Source: Saccharothrix syringae (GTDB lineage Bacteria > Actinomycetota > Actinomycetes > Mycobacteriales > Pseudonocardiaceae). From it: DNA of 64,000 bases. The notes under the pieces were generated by a model. That model was not told the origin of the DNA and did not search any database. It saw only the letters and a program-made list of their open reading frames with translations. The stretch lies in contig NZ_CP034550.1 of the NCBI RefSeq assembly GCF_009498035.1, positions 10,230,001 to 10,294,000 on the forward strand, given 5' to 3'. Position numbers and translations under genes: made by a program. Positions within the stretch are counted from its first letter, which is position 1; every line of letters begins with the position of its first letter. This document shows, in pieces, positions 39,301 to 48,220 of the stretch.

Positions 39301-42211
39301 GCCAGGCGATGCTGCCGTCCGGGTTGGAGTGGGCCTGCGTGAAGTCGGCGAAGTTCCCGTGAGGGCCGTAGGGCTGGTAGGTGGGCTCGACGATGGCGGC
39401 GGCGCGCTGGTCGTAGGTGCCGACGGACTGGTCCGCGGGGCCCGTGCTGTCGTGCACCGAGTGGTACGGGCCGTCGTGGGAGAAGCCGGGGACCACGCCG
39501 GCCGGTTGACCCCAGACGTTCTTGTTGGGGAACGGGTCGGTGGGGGTGGTGCCCGGGGTGGCCGGGGTGGGGTCCGCGGTCGGGGTGGTGTCGGCGGGCC
39601 ACTCGTGGCTGGACACCGGGGAGTGCTCGTCGCCGGGGGTGCCGGTGAGGTCGGCGGGGGTGTCCGGGGTGGGGGGGGTGTCCGGGGTGGTGCCGTCCGG
39701 GGTGGTGCCGTCCGGGGTGGGACCACTGGTCGGCGCCGGGCCGTCGGTCGGCGGGGTCGACGGGTCGGTGCCGCGCGATGCGGGTGCGTCGGTGCCGCGC
39801 GATGCCGGGGCCGGGGCGTCCGAGCGGGGCGGTGCGATGGGACCGGCGTCGGCGCGCGGCGTGACCGGGCGCGGCGCGGGTTCCGGGGTGCGGGCGGGGG
39901 TGGCGCCGTCCGGACGAACCGGGGCGGCGGGACCACCGGGGTGCTGACCGGTCGGCCCGAACCCACCCGGCTGAGGACCGAAACCACCGGGCTGAGGACC
40001 AAAACCACCCGGTTGGGGCCCGAAACCACCCGGCTGCGACGCGGCCGGGGGCTGAGCGGCCGGCGGCTGGACCGGACCGCGCTGCTCCGGCATCGACACG
40101 GGCCCGACATCGCGGATCGGCTGGACCGGCGCACCGGTCAACGAACTGGCGCTGACCGCGTCGGTCCCGCGGACGTCGTGGTCCCCGCCGGAGGGAGCGT
40201 CGAAGTACCCGCCCGCGGACGGCGCGACGGGCCCACGCCCGCCACCACCGCCACCACCGGCGGGAGCCCCGCTGGGAGGCGGCATGAACCCCGCCCCACC
40301 GGCCATCGGAGCACCGGCGGCGGGGTTGCCCGAAGGCGTCGGACCACCGGCCGCCGGAACACCGTTGCCGGCGGGTGCGGCAGGAGCGGCGTGAGCGGGA
40401 GCCGCACCGGCGGTGGGCTGGACACCGGGCGTGGGGCCACCGGTCGGCAGCGGACCACCCGTCGGCACTCCCCCGGCAGGCATCCCGGCACCCGGAACTC
40501 CGCCCGGCGTCGAACCACCCGGAGTCGGAATACTCGGAGTCGAACCGGAAGGCGTCCCGCCAGGCGTGGGACCGCCGGGCGTCACCCCGCTGTTCGAAGG
40601 CCCGGCGTGCGAGGGTCCGGCAGGCGAAGCCGCGGCGTGCGAAGGCCCAGCAGAGGAAGGCCCAGCAGGCGAAGCACCAACGTGCGAGGGCCCGCCAAGC
40701 GAGGTCCCCCCAACAGCAGGCCCACCAGTCCGAACCCCGGGCGCAGCACCCCCGCCCTGACCAGGCGTGAAAGCCGACCCACCCGGCACCGGCCCACCAG
40801 CAGGCACCCCACCGGGCCCCCGACCGGCAGACCCACCAGGCGCAGACCCACCAGGCGCAGACCCACCAGGCGCAGACCCACCAGGCGCGGCCCCACCAAC
40901 AGGAGCCCCACCCGCGGGCGCCCCACCACCGAGCCGACTGCCGATGGACGGAGCCGCCCCACCGGTACCGGCCGAGGTGGGCACCGAAGCACCACCGGTC
41001 CGCCCACCAGACGAACCACCAGACGAACCACCAGGCGAACCACCAGGAGCACCCCCGGGCGCCCCGGTGAACGCCGAGGGCCCGGCCGGAACCCCACCGG
41101 GCGAACCACCGTGCGACCCGGCGGAGTCACCGACCGAGGGCGGCGCGCTCACCGCGGGCCCGGGAGCGGGCGGCGCGGCCACCGCGGAAGTCGAGGTCGC
41201 ACCGGGCAGCCGGTTCAACCCGTCCCGGTTCACCGCGGGCCCGTCGGGCACCCCGCTCGGCGAACCACCGGGCGAACCGGCCGGCGTCCGGTCGGGCCCG
41301 CCCACCACGGGCGGCGGCGGCACGACGTTCGGCGCACCGCCCTCCGGCCCGCCGACGTCGACCCGCGGCGGCTCGACCGACAGCCCGTCCTTCGCCCCGC
41401 CGATCCCGCCGGACACCGCACCGGCGGACGCGCCCATCAGCACGTCCTTCACCGAGATGTCCTGCCCCAGGGCCGCCGCCGTGCCGACCGTGGACACCAT
41501 GCCCTCGACCGCGCCGCGGCCGGCGCCGACCGCGACCTGCCCGGCCAGCCCGCCACCCTGGAACTTCAGCCCGCCGGACACGCCGCCGACCAGGCCGGAC
41601 ACCACGCCGGAGACCGCGGCCTCGGTCGTCTTGCCCCAGTCCCACGACGTCCGGTCGCCGCGCACGACCTGCACCAGCTGGATGGCCGCGTCGATGCCCA
41701 CCGAGATCGCGACCTCGCGCAGGATCGCGATGACGAGCTGCCGGAACGTGAACTGCACGATCAGCCGGGTCGCCTGCTGCGCGATGGGGATGCCCGCGGT
41801 GGTCGCGCCGAACGTGCCGAACGCCGCGGCGACCAGCGCGGCGATCTCGATCGCCAGCGCGATCAGCGACGCGATGATCGACAGCTTGGTGTACTCCACC
41901 TCCAGCGCGGTGTTGTCGCAGCTCTCGGCCAGCTGCTCGCAGACCTTCGCCAGCTTCGGCAGGTAGGAGTCGTCGCCGTCGGCGAACTTCTTCCAGTACT
42001 CCTCGAACCGCTGGACCGCCTCGCCGGTCTGGCTGGCGAACACCGTCGACGCGGCGCCGTTGCCCTCGTCGAGCACGGCCTTCACGCCCTCGGCGGCGGT
42101 CCGGTAGGCATCGGCCATGCGCCGCAGCGCCGTCTCGTCGCCCTCCGGCCAGCTCTGCCCGACCACGATCGGGAAGAGCCAGGTGACCTCGCTCGGGATC
42201 TCGATGCCCAC
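36362..42211 (-). CDS. Giant polymorphic toxin (1949 aa) with type VII-style N-terminus, TNT-like domain and repeat tail
   Basis: Residues about 1-110 are a helical, WXG/PPE-like head (PSEVTWLFPIVVGQSWPEGD, QRFEEYWKKFADG) that should pair with the WXG100 protein. Hydrophobic helices follow (about 110-200), then Gly/Pro/Ser low-complexity to about 900, with GGFGPQP and GGSAP repeats. A TNT-like domain is at about 980-1090 (LPAGTVLDRFGSPGGDFL, KGYHVYVL). At about 1195-1290 is an alpha/beta segment with DIHTDGDG and IVLVGCDAGAGG (His...Cys, caspase-like outline). Four repeats of 80-130 residues with LPPNTR-type motifs follow, and a C-terminal ~60-residue module (YQTRWRVTLDDGTTEIYVRSYPNE). GTG start. 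The terminal module is unidentified. Confidence 0.8.
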   Translation of the reverse strand: MGIEIPSEVTWLFPIVVGQSWPEGDETALRRMADAYRTAAEGVKAVLDEGNGAASTVFASQTGEAVQRFEEYWKKFADGDDSYLPKLAKVCEQLAESCDNTALEVEYTKLSIIASLIALAIEIAALVAAAFGTFGATTAGIPIAQQATRLIVQFTFRQLVIAILREVAISVGIDAAIQLVQVVRGDRTSWDWGKTTEAAVSGVVSGLVGGVSGGLKFQGGGLAGQVAVGAGRGAVEGMVSTVGTAAALGQDISVKDVLMGASAGAVSGGIGGAKDGLSVEPPRVDVGGPEGGAPNVVPPPPVVGGPDRTPAGSPGGSPSGVPDGPAVNRDGLNRLPGATSTSAVAAPPAPGPAVSAPPSVGDSAGSHGGSPGGVPAGPSAFTGAPGGAPGGSPGGSSGGSSGGRTGGASVPTSAGTGGAAPSIGSRLGGGAPAGGAPVGGAAPGGSAPGGSAPGGSAPGGSAGRGPGGVPAGGPVPGGSAFTPGQGGGAAPGVRTGGPAVGGTSLGGPSHVGASPAGPSSAGPSHAAASPAGPSHAGPSNSGVTPGGPTPGGTPSGSTPSIPTPGGSTPGGVPGAGMPAGGVPTGGPLPTGGPTPGVQPTAGAAPAHAAPAAPAGNGVPAAGGPTPSGNPAAGAPMAGGAGFMPPPSGAPAGGGGGGGRGPVAPSAGGYFDAPSGGDHDVRGTDAVSASSLTGAPVQPIRDVGPVSMPEQRGPVQPPAAQPPAASQPGGFGPQPGGFGPQPGGFGPQPGGFGPTGQHPGGPAAPVRPDGATPARTPEPAPRPVTPRADAGPIAPPRSDAPAPASRGTDAPASRGTDPSTPPTDGPAPTSGPTPDGTTPDGTTPDTPPTPDTPADLTGTPGDEHSPVSSHEWPADTTPTADPTPATPGTTPTDPFPNKNVWGQPAGVVPGFSHDGPYHSVHDSTGPADQSVGTYDQRAAAIVEPTYQPYGPHGNFADFTQAHSNPDGSIAWPPNQGADGPRVVVELPAGTVLDRFGSPGGDFLSPLGPDGKPYGFGERAIMPDSLGKGYHVYVLDAPLTVELSTVAPAFDQDGGARQLQPVASPDLVDPATGRMSVQRLIDLGIMREVDVPPADGRVLAPDFGTFDRDGNVLRPDTASVADARNGAFDDYTPADGPANPVPNPDLGAVAHRGPIPLGEVSQRVDQAIRNSQVTGSGVALHTEDRLRDLSARIPRSDDHVVLDIHTDGDGVRIGDTHYTRAELVELINNHPDLAGRPIVLVGCDAGAGGENSLAAHVARETGQRVIAPDTLAWSDQHGNVYASSPNEAGGPRIPPDGGWHAFEPDGTHAPVGENGMPPGHEPKGDLAGDDQAHRGRQDIEPQVQEPWSAPHTEHERRVSLRDDQSYFRSGEDLPPNTRITVLGEDGNVRTTIHVDADGRVYVDAVAPNTRHGDNPEVRHPAPNAHYRVEVGHRHDVFVANPDGTRATTQDTIKVGDRVVPVERTVPVEPVPEPANGRQVIDANHPLAPRPGEAFTARTDLPPDTRMEVYDTDGTYRGTVQTDATGLPRWVAAPDYLANDTRNPEVTHAGRGVNYNIDRGPLHQEFTTNADGHPQDAVARTEPTTTRQTPVTDLAQGEPFSRPGQLHDPNTEYVVSDEHGQHRGRFLTDEHGHVVFEDTFSGQRSRVNNEITRAPAHAQITSDGFYGLGRAEQPAQHWPTPANGEVRLAVERVKVDGEWQYSVQVVGGDTSGWTQQQRDAVLRPYDNRDPFSARADLPPNTRFVLDDHKGQGYGTFQTGGDGTTSHVHTFRPFSPDLNNPLPNAVLVADNDTWRGRTNGDGETVATTGRPDLSSGGAIRRDSAAQLDVGTHGEVDSNGRKLSDGGHHQGNETGGPGEAANQSSQQRDQNQGNERPAFVTEETWHRMERDRAAFMRSGGTVEMIDTFALRDPLQRHPHTYQTRWRVTLDDGTTEIYVRSYPNEHNAALWPADF

Positions 42212-42222
42212 CGCAGTCCCCC

Positions 42223-42534
42223 TCAGTACACCCGGGAGATCCCGGTCGCGTTGCCCTGGTCCGAGCCCTCGTACGCGTCGGCGGTCTGCTGCACCCCGGT
42301 GCCGATGTCGGCCAGGGCCTGCGCGAGCGTGCCGAACGCCTCCAGCGTCGCCTGCGAGTTGGGCACGTAGCTCTTCGCGAACGCCTGCCCGGACTCGTCA
42401 CCGCCCCAGCACTGCCCCTCGGCCTGCAACGCCGAGGTCAACGCCTGGAGCACCCCGTCCAGCGAGTCGCCGGCCGCGGCGAACTGCCCGGCGCCCCGAC
42501 GCAGGCCGGGGACACTGACCTCGTAACCGCTCAC
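42223..42534 (-). CDS. WXG100-like protein (103 aa)
   Basis: Small helical-hairpin protein of the EsxA/WXG100 class, partner or export chaperone for the giant toxin that starts 12 bases downstream. GTG 42534 overlaps the previous stop. The two helices are LRRGAGQFAAAGDSLDGVLQALTSAL and ATLEAFGTLAQALADIGTGVQQTADAYEGSDQ, joined by a loop with CWGGDESGQAF, where WGG replaces the usual WxG. The YEGSD near the C-terminus fits the YxxxD/E secretion signal. No ESX core genes lie in the window, so export depends on a locus elsewhere. Confidence 0.88.
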   Translation of the reverse strand: MSGYEVSVPGLRRGAGQFAAAGDSLDGVLQALTSALQAEGQCWGGDESGQAFAKSYVPNSQATLEAFGTLAQALADIGTGVQQTADAYEGSDQGNATGISRVY

Positions 42535-43031
42535 CAGCCACTCCTGTCCATGACGCTGTCGCCTTCGTCGTCGTCGGGCGGTGCGGGCCGCCGTGACGGC
42601 GCCCGGTCCTGCGGCACGACCGGCGGCTTGGGGATGAGGTCCGAGAGCGACGGGACGCCGGGCAGCATCTCGGACAGGTCGATGCCGGGGCCCTGCTGCG
42701 CCGGGGCCAGCACGTCGTTCAGCTCGGTCCGCGCCTTGGCGACGGCCTCCCGCACGGTCTCGGTGACGAGCCGGGCCAGGCGGTCGGGGGTGGTGCGGTC
42801 GAACGCGTTCGCGGTGAGCTCCAGCGACGTCAGCGCGCCCGCCGAGTCGACGGTGGCGCGCACCGTGCCGTCCTTGGACGCCGCGGTCGCCGTGATCGCC
42901 ATGGCGCGCGCCTGCGTCTCCTGGAGCTGCTCGGTCTTCTTCCGCAACTCGCCCAGGAGGGAGTCGACGTGCTCGCGCATGGCGGCGTTGCGCGCCTCCA
43001 ACTCGGCCCGCCGTCCTGTCGGATCGGTCAC
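42531..43031 (-). CDS. YbaB/EbfC family protein of the toxin locus (166 aa)
   Basis: First gene of the toxin operon. Residues about 1-110 have the YbaB/EbfC fold: a long N-terminal helix (ELEARNAAMREHVDSLLGELRKKTEQLQE), the central beta hairpin (GTVRATVDSAGALTSLELT) and a C-terminal helix (LARLVTETVREAVAKARTELNDVL). The tail is Pro- and Asp-rich. YbaB-like proteins are common in front of WXG100/toxin genes in actinobacteria, where they are thought to assist expression or secretion. ATG 43031; stop overlaps the WXG100 start. Confidence 0.85.
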   Translation of the reverse strand: MTDPTGRRAELEARNAAMREHVDSLLGELRKKTEQLQETQARAMAITATAASKDGTVRATVDSAGALTSLELTANAFDRTTPDRLARLVTETVREAVAKARTELNDVLAPAQQGPGIDLSEMLPGVPSLSDLIPKPPVVPQDRAPSRRPAPPDDDEGDSVMDRSGW

Positions 43032-43141
43032 AGCAGTCCCCTCGTGAGCACCGGTGCAGAGGTGCTGACGCTAACCGAGGTCCCCCGGTTCCACGGATAT
43101 TCCGAAGGGCTTGTCGGTCCGGGGAGGCAGAGTGTGTCACC

Positions 43142-44353
43142 GTGCTGCGCCCGTACCGAGAACTCGCCGCCGTGCCCCACCTGCCCCGGTTGCTGCTGTG
43201 GTCGATGGTCGGCCGCGTGCACCTGCCGGGGACGCCGCTGGCCGTGTCCTTCCTGATAGCGGGGTGGACGGGCTCGTACGCGGTGGCCGGCGTGGTCGGC
43301 GCGGCGCTGACCCTGGGCATGGGGGTGGCGGGGCCGCTGCGCGGACGTGCGGCAGACCGAAGTCCCGCCCGGCGCCTGCTGCTGGTGACGTCCTGCGGCT
43401 ACGGCGTCGGCATCGCGGTGCTCGGCCTGCTGCCCGCGGTGCTGCCCGCCTCGGCGTGGGCGCCCGCCGTGGTGGTGGCGTTCCTGACCGGGCTGTCCAC
43501 CCCGCCGGTGACGGCGATGAGCCGGGCGAGCTTCCCGCGCCTGGCCACCGGCGCCGCGCGGCAGGCGGTGTTCACCGTCGAGGCGTCCCTCCAGGAAGTC
43601 CTCTACATCGTGGGCCCGGCGCTGGCCGCGACCGTGGTGGCGGTGTGGCACCCGCGGGCGGCGCTGTGGCTGTGCGGCGCGCTGGCGGTGCTCGGCGCGA
43701 TCGGGTTCGGCGCGGCCCTGCGCCGGGCGGGCCTGGACGAGCCGGTGGCCCGGGAGGCCGGGGCGGGCGAGCGGACGACGCTGATGGCGAACGCACCGCT
43801 GGTGCTGGCGCTGCTGTCGGCGCTGTGCATGGTGGCGTCGCTGGTGAGCATCGACATGGTGATCGTCGCCTGGGCCCGTGACCTGGGCACGCCCGCGCTG
43901 GCCGGGGTGCTCGCCGCGGTGTGGGGCGTCGGCTCGACGGTCGGCGGGCTGATCGCGGGCGGGCTGGCCGGGCGCGCCCACTACGCGCGGCGGGTGCTGC
44001 TGCTGGCGCTGGGCGTGGCGCCGCTGGTGCTCGTGCTGCCGCCGGTGCTGGAACCCTCGCCGGCGTGGCTGATCGGCCTGGTGCTGGGCATCGGCGGGAT
44101 GGCGATCGCACCGGCCATCGCGGCGGGCAACCAGCGGATCAGCGAGCTGGCGCCGGACGAGCGCAAGGCCGAGGCGTTCGGCTGGATGAGCACGTTCACC
44201 ACGGCGGGTTCCGCGCTGGCGCTGCCGCTGGCCGGGTCGCTGCTCGACCACGTCGGACCGGCCGCGGCCGCCGGGGCGAGCACGGCCGCGGCGCTGCTCG
44301 GCGCGCTGCTGGCGACCCGGGTCCGGGTGCGGAGCGCTGTTCCGGTTGGGTAG
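43142..44353 (+). CDS. MFS transporter
   Basis: A 403-aa major facilitator with twelve hydrophobic helices. GTG 43142 is the first start after the divergent toxin operon. After helix 2 it has GRAADRSPARRLLL in place of the standard loop motif, and helix 5 has EASLQEVLYIVGPAL. The mid loop near residue 205 is charged (EPVAREAGAGERTT). Overall it resembles uncharacterised actinobacterial MFS proteins of the sugar or drug efflux type. It ends in an 8-base overlap with the next transporter gene, so both are probably co-transcribed. Confidence 0.85.
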   Translation: MLRPYRELAAVPHLPRLLLWSMVGRVHLPGTPLAVSFLIAGWTGSYAVAGVVGAALTLGMGVAGPLRGRAADRSPARRLLLVTSCGYGVGIAVLGLLPAVLPASAWAPAVVVAFLTGLSTPPVTAMSRASFPRLATGAARQAVFTVEASLQEVLYIVGPALAATVVAVWHPRAALWLCGALAVLGAIGFGAALRRAGLDEPVAREAGAGERTTLMANAPLVLALLSALCMVASLVSIDMVIVAWARDLGTPALAGVLAAVWGVGSTVGGLIAGGLAGRAHYARRVLLLALGVAPLVLVLPPVLEPSPAWLIGLVLGIGGMAIAPAIAAGNQRISELAPDERKAEAFGWMSTFTTAGSALALPLAGSLLDHVGPAAAAGASTAAALLGALLATRVRVRSAVPVG

Positions 44354-45278
44354 GTGGGTCCGGCCGTTCGGTGCGCTCATCGCGGTCGTGGGCGGCGCGT
44401 TCCTGGCCGTGCAGGGTCGGGTGAACGGCGAGCTGGGGCACGTGTTCGACGACGGGTTCGCGGCCGCGCTGGTGTCGTTCGGCGGCGGGCTGGTGCTGCT
44501 GCTGGCGGCGGTGCCGACGACGGCCGCCGGGCGGGCCGGGTTCGCGCGGCTGGGCGCCGCGCTGCGCGGCGGGCGCATCCGCTGGTGGCAGTGCCTCGGC
44601 GGGGCGTGCGGCGCGTTCTGGGTGTCCTCGCAGGGGCTGGCGGTCTCGGCGCTGGGCGTGGCGGTGTTCACCGTCGCCGGGGTCGCCGCGCAGGCGGTGA
44701 GCAGCCTGCTGGTGGACCGGGCGGGGTGGGGCCCGGCCGGTCGGGTGGCGCTGACCTGGCCGCGCGTGCTGGGCGCCGGGCTGGCCGTGGTGGCGGTCGC
44801 GGTGGCCGTGTCGGACGAGTTCGGCGACCCGTCGGCGCTGTGGCTCGCGCTGCTGCCCGCCCTGGCCGGGCTCGGGCTGGGCTGGCAGCAGGCGGCGAAC
44901 GGGCTGGTCCGCGAGGCCGCGGGCAGCACCAGGGTGACCACCCTGGTCAACTTCGGCGTCGGCACGGTGGTGCTGCTGGCGGTGTGCGCGGTGGACGTGG
45001 CGGTGCGCGGGCTGCCCGACGCCGCGCCCGCCGAGCCGTGGTTCTACGCGGGCGGCGCGCTGGGCGTGGTCACCATCAGCACGGCCGTGCTCGCGGTGCG
45101 GTGGCTGGGCGTGCTGCTGGTGGGGCTGTGCCAGGTGGCCGGTCAGCTCCTCGGCGCGCTGGCGGTGGACGTGCTGGCTCCCGCCGCAGGTGGGCGGCTG
45201 TCCGCCTGGACCGTGGCCGGTACCGCGTTGACGCTGCTGGCGGTGGTGGTCGCCGCGCTGCCCGCGCGGCGGGAATGA
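44346..45278 (+). CDS. DMT-family transporter, YdcZ (DUF606) type
   Basis: Ten-helix membrane protein of 310 aa made of two homologous halves of five helices. [10 protein letters not shown] in helix 1 and [34 protein letters not shown] in the second half are the YdcZ marks, as is [16 protein letters not shown]. Start is TTG 44346, overlapping the MFS stop; no in-frame ATG or GTG lies closer. The substrate is unknown. It precedes folD by a short gap. Confidence 0.85.
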   Translation: MGRWVRPFGALIAVVGGAFLAVQGRVNGELGHVFDDGFAAALVSFGGGLVLLLAAVPTTAAGRAGFARLGAALRGGRIRWWQCLGGACGAFWVSSQGLAVSALGVAVFTVAGVAAQAVSSLLVDRAGWGPAGRVALTWPRVLGAGLAVVAVAVAVSDEFGDPSALWLALLPALAGLGLGWQQAANGLVREAAGSTRVTTLVNFGVGTVVLLAVCAVDVAVRGLPDAAPAEPWFYAGGALGVVTISTAVLAVRWLGVLLVGLCQVAGQLLGALAVDVLAPAAGGRLSAWTVAGTALTLLAVVVAALPARRE

Positions 45279-45291
45279 GAGGATGAGGTCC

Positions 45292-46149
45292 GTGACTGCG
45301 ACGATCCTCAACGGCAGGGCCACCAGGGACGCGATCTTCGAGGACCTGCGCGCGCGGGTCGCCGCGCTGCGCGAGCGCGGGGTGTCGGTGGGGCTGGCCA
45401 CCGTGCTGGTCGGCGACGACCCGGGCTCGCACTCGTACGTGCGGGGCAAGCACAAGGCGTGCGAGAAGGTCGGCATCACCTCGATCCGCCGCGACCTGCC
45501 CGCGGACACCACGCAGGAACAGCTCGAACAGGTCATCGACGAGCTCAACGCCGACCCGGCGTGCACCGCGTACATCGTGCAGCTGCCGCTGCCCAAGCAC
45601 CTGGACCCGAACCCGATCCTGGAGCGCATCGACCCGCGCAAGGACGGCGACGGCCTGCACCCGGTCAACCTGGGCAAGCTCGTGCTCGGCGACCAGGCCC
45701 CGCTGCCCGCGACGCCGCGCGGCGTGGTGGAGCTGCTGCGCCGCTACGACGTGCCGCTGGCGGGCGCGAACGTGACCGTGGTGGGTCGCGGCGTGACGGT
45801 CGGCCGCCCGATCGGGCTACTGCTGACCCGTCGTTCGGAGAACGCCACGGTGACGCTGTGCCACACCGGCACCAAGGACCTGGCCGCCGAGGTGCGGCGG
45901 GCGGACATCGTGGTGGCGGGCGCGGGCAGCCCCGGCCTGATCACCGCGGACATGGTCAAGCCCGGCGCGGCCGTGGTCGACGTCGGCATCACCCGCACGG
46001 AGGCCGGCCTGGTCGGCGACGTTCACCCGGACGTGGCCGAAGTGGCCGGGTTCCTCGCCCCGATCCCGGGCGGCGCGGGCCCGATGACCATCGCCATGCT
46101 GCTGACCAACACGGTCGAGGCGGCCGAGCGCGACCTCGCGACGGCCTAG
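45292..46149 (+). CDS. folD: Bifunctional methylenetetrahydrofolate dehydrogenase/cyclohydrolase
   Basis: One-carbon metabolism enzyme interconverting 5,10-methylene- and 10-formyl-THF. GTG 45292 gives the common N-terminus [14 protein letters not shown] and has GATGAGG just upstream; ATG 45283 is an alternative. The 285-aa protein has the catalytic Tyr-Lys pair ([15 protein letters not shown]), [10 protein letters not shown] with the Gln/Asp, [15 protein letters not shown], the NADP loop [14 protein letters not shown] and [15 protein letters not shown] at the end. It is full length. The DUF3017 gene follows within 10 bases, a linkage typical for actinobacteria. Confidence 0.95.
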   Translation: MTATILNGRATRDAIFEDLRARVAALRERGVSVGLATVLVGDDPGSHSYVRGKHKACEKVGITSIRRDLPADTTQEQLEQVIDELNADPACTAYIVQLPLPKHLDPNPILERIDPRKDGDGLHPVNLGKLVLGDQAPLPATPRGVVELLRRYDVPLAGANVTVVGRGVTVGRPIGLLLTRRSENATVTLCHTGTKDLAAEVRRADIVVAGAGSPGLITADMVKPGAAVVDVGITRTEAGLVGDVHPDVAEVAGFLAPIPGGAGPMTIAMLLTNTVEAAERDLATA

Positions 46150-46159
46150 GGCGGGAGCG

Positions 46160-46465
46160 GTGGAGCTGTTGCCGGAGCAGCGCTGGCGGTCGGCGGCGGG
46201 CAGGCACCTGCCGTTCGCGCTGGTGCTGGGCGTGGTCGCGTTGGGGCTCGTGCGGATCGTGCAGTACCACTGGCGGCAGGGCGCGGTGCTGATCGGCGTC
46301 GCGCTGCTGGTCGCCGCGCTGCTGCGGGTGCTGGTGACCGACGAGCAGGCGGGGTTGATCGCGATCCGGGGACGCGGCGTGGACGCGCTGCTGTACTCCG
46401 GGTTGGGCTTCGCGGTCATCGTGGTGGCGATGACGATCATCGGCGGGCCACTGGACCGCTACTGA
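46160..46465 (+). CDS. DUF3017 membrane protein (101 aa)
   Basis: GTG 46160, ten bases after folD. Three hydrophobic helices are visible (residues about 18-36, 41-60 and 78-96) separated by short charged loops (QYHWRQGA, IRGRGVDALL). The pattern HLPFALVLGVVALGLVRIVQYHWRQG and the folD linkage identify DUF3017, an actinobacterial family without known function. Confidence 0.88.
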   Translation: MELLPEQRWRSAAGRHLPFALVLGVVALGLVRIVQYHWRQGAVLIGVALLVAALLRVLVTDEQAGLIAIRGRGVDALLYSGLGFAVIVVAMTIIGGPLDRY

Positions 46466-46469
46466 CCCG

Positions 46470-46570
46470 CGGGCTTCTGCCGCCGACCCGCGGGCTTCTG
46501 CTGCCGCCCCGCGGGGTTCTGCTGCCAACCCGGGGCGTTCTGCTGCCAACCCGCGGGGTTCTGCTGCTGA
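46470..46570. repeat. Tandem repeat of about 27 bp (CGCGGG(G/C)TTCTGCTGCC)
   Basis: Four to five imperfect copies lie between convergent genes. On the minus strand the frame reads as QQNPAGW-type repeats, but there is no ribosome site or conserved end, so a protein gene is not supported. Confidence 0.5.
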
Positions 46571-46582
46571 CCCCGGGGCCAC

Positions 46583-46626
46583 GGACGGCCGGATGACCGG
46601 ACGGCCGTCCGGTCATCCGGCCGTCC
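46583..46626. terminator. Perfect 44-bp palindrome, bidirectional terminator
   Basis: GGACGGCCGGATGACCGGAC and its complement meet at 46604/46605 without mismatch. It sits between the convergent DUF3017 and TetR genes and can end both transcripts. Confidence 0.75.
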
Positions 46627-46686
46627 GCCCCCGGCAGCCCGCCCCCGGCAGCCCGCCCCCGGCTGCCCGTCACCGGCCCCCGCCAC

Positions 46687-47289
46687 TCATCCCCCTTCAG
46701 CCCCCGCGGCACCCCCCGCCGGCACGTCGGTGCGCTCGACCAGCGCGGTGATCAGCTCACCCACCTGCTCCTCCGGCAGCACGTCCGGCAGGGTCAGGTG
46801 CTCCACCATCAGCCCCGTCATCGCCAGGTAGAGCGACACCACCGTGGTGCGGTCACCGGGCAACCCCGCGTCCAGGTGGAACTTGACGTTCTGCTCCAGG
46901 GTCGTGCTGATCGTCCTGGTCAGCGCGGCCCGCAGCTCCGGCCGCCTGGTCGCCTCCAGCCGCAGCTCCAGCAGGGCCAGGTAGCCCGTCCGATCAGCCT
47001 GCAACCGCCCCAGCAGCTCCTGCAGCAGGCGCACCACCAGGCTCTTGTCCGGCGGGGCGTCCATGGTTTCCGCGAGCTTGACCGCGTTCGGGGTCAGCCG
47101 GACGTGGATGTGCTCGCCCACCTGCCTCAGCAGGTCGTCGCGGTTGGCGAAGTAGTTCGAGGCGGTGCCGTTCGGGACGCCCGCCTCGGCGTCCACCGCG
47201 CGGAAGGTCAACCCCCGCGCACCTTCGCGGGCCAGCACCTCGATGGCCGCGTTCACCAGCGCCGTTCGCCTGGTCGGGTTACTCGACAT
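46687..47289 (-). CDS. TetR-family transcriptional regulator
   Basis: A 200-aa repressor. The HTH is at residues about 8-55 (TRRTALVNAAIEVLAREGARGLTFRAVDAEAGVPNGTASNYFANRDDLL). The ligand domain is helical, LDAGLPGDRTTVVSLYLAMTGLMVEHLTLP near the end. ATG 47289 (MSSNPTRR) is preferred over one five codons earlier because of an AGGAGGAA upstream. It is divergent from the dihydrofolate-reductase-family gene and probably represses it and itself through the sites in the 94-bp gap. Confidence 0.9.
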   Translation of the reverse strand: MSSNPTRRTALVNAAIEVLAREGARGLTFRAVDAEAGVPNGTASNYFANRDDLLRQVGEHIHVRLTPNAVKLAETMDAPPDKSLVVRLLQELLGRLQADRTGYLALLELRLEATRRPELRAALTRTISTTLEQNVKFHLDAGLPGDRTTVVSLYLAMTGLMVEHLTLPDVLPEEQVGELITALVERTDVPAGGAAGAEGG

Positions 47290-47383
47290 GTTCCTCCTTG
47301 ACAACCACTACACCCAGAGTACTACAGTCGAAGCACTACATCCGGAGTGGTTGCTCCAACCACCCCACCCCAGGAGGAAGACC
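47290..47383. promoter_or_regulatory. TetR/DHFR-family divergent promoter and operator
   Basis: TTGACA at 47299-47304 and TACAGT at 47323-47328 form a plus-strand promoter with 18-base spacing. CAACCACT (47302-47309) and AGTGGTTG (47346-47353) are an inverted pair around it, and ACTAC occurs three times. The TetR protein probably binds these. Confidence 0.65.
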
Positions 47384-47950
47384 ATGCGAAACCTGACCTA
47401 CTTCATCGCCACCTCGCTCGACGGCTTCATCGCCGACCCGAAGGGCGGCTTCGGCGACTTCCTGTTCGAGGGCGACCACATGACGGCGCTCTTCGAGGAG
47501 TACCCCGACACGCTGCCCGCCCAGGGCCGCCAGGCACTGGGCATCGACGCACCCAACAAGCACTTCGACACGGTCCTGATGGGCCGCGCGACCTACCAGG
47601 TACCGGGCGGCCTGCCGAGCCCGTACCCGCACCTGCGGCAGTACGTGGTGTCGACCAGGCTCACCTCGACGCCACCCGACGTCGAGGTCGTCACCGACCC
47701 GCTCGCCACGGTCCGCGCCCTGAAGTCCGAACCGGGTCTGGGCATCTGGCTGTGCGGCGGCGGGAGGCTGGCCGCCGCCCTGCTGCCGGAGATAGACGAA
47801 CTAGTGCTGAAAATCCACCCGATCGTGTTTGGCAAGGGCATCCCCCTGTTCGCCGGCGAGTTCCCGACGGCCCGCTTCACCAAGGCATCGACGAGAACTT
47901 TCGACACAGGCGTCGTGTTCACCACCTACGCCAAGGAGGAGAACGCCTGA
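47384..47950 (+). CDS. Dihydrofolate reductase family protein (188 aa)
   Basis: ATG 47384 with AGGAGGAA upstream. Sequence features of the RibD C-terminal/DHFR-like group: LTYFIATSLDGFIADPKG at the N-terminus, LMGRATYQV, LRQYVVSTRL, and IWLCGGGRLAAALLPEIDELVLKIHPIVFGKGIPLF. The CGGG motif binds the NADPH phosphate. Enzymes of this group reduce diverse substrates and are not the essential folA. Divergent TetR control suggests induction by a compound. Confidence 0.9.
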   Translation: MRNLTYFIATSLDGFIADPKGGFGDFLFEGDHMTALFEEYPDTLPAQGRQALGIDAPNKHFDTVLMGRATYQVPGGLPSPYPHLRQYVVSTRLTSTPPDVEVVTDPLATVRALKSEPGLGIWLCGGGRLAAALLPEIDELVLKIHPIVFGKGIPLFAGEFPTARFTKASTRTFDTGVVFTTYAKEENA

Positions 47951-48220
47951 CCCCAACACCACGGCACTCCAACTCCCCGGCACCCCCGGGACCACAGCAC
48001 CCCCGGGACCACAGCCGACCACCAGCCCCGAGGCACCGCCCGCCCAGGACTCCGCCCCTGCAGGATCCCGCCCGTGCAGGACTCCGCCCCTGCAGGCCCC
48101 TGCCCGTGCAGGTCTCACGGCGAATCCAGGCGACCCCCGGCACCCGCCCCGGCACTCGCCGTCCGCACAGCCGCCTCTAGACAGCCGACCACGACCAACC
48201 ACCGGGATCACCAAAGCCGA

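Noticed and set aside
36323..42370. 2015-codon plus-strand frame opposite the toxin gene
   Set aside because: Shadow frame: the minus strand encodes recognisable WXG/TNT features with matching operon overlaps; the plus frame is low-complexity and has no family similarity.
31590..43031. Complete ESX/type VII secretion locus
   Set aside because: WXG100 and YbaB-like genes are present but no EccB, EccC, EccD, EccE or mycosin genes occur in the window.
46459..46686. 75-codon minus-strand frame with QQNPAGW repeats
   Set aside because: Produced by a short tandem repeat and the 44-bp terminator palindrome; no start signal.
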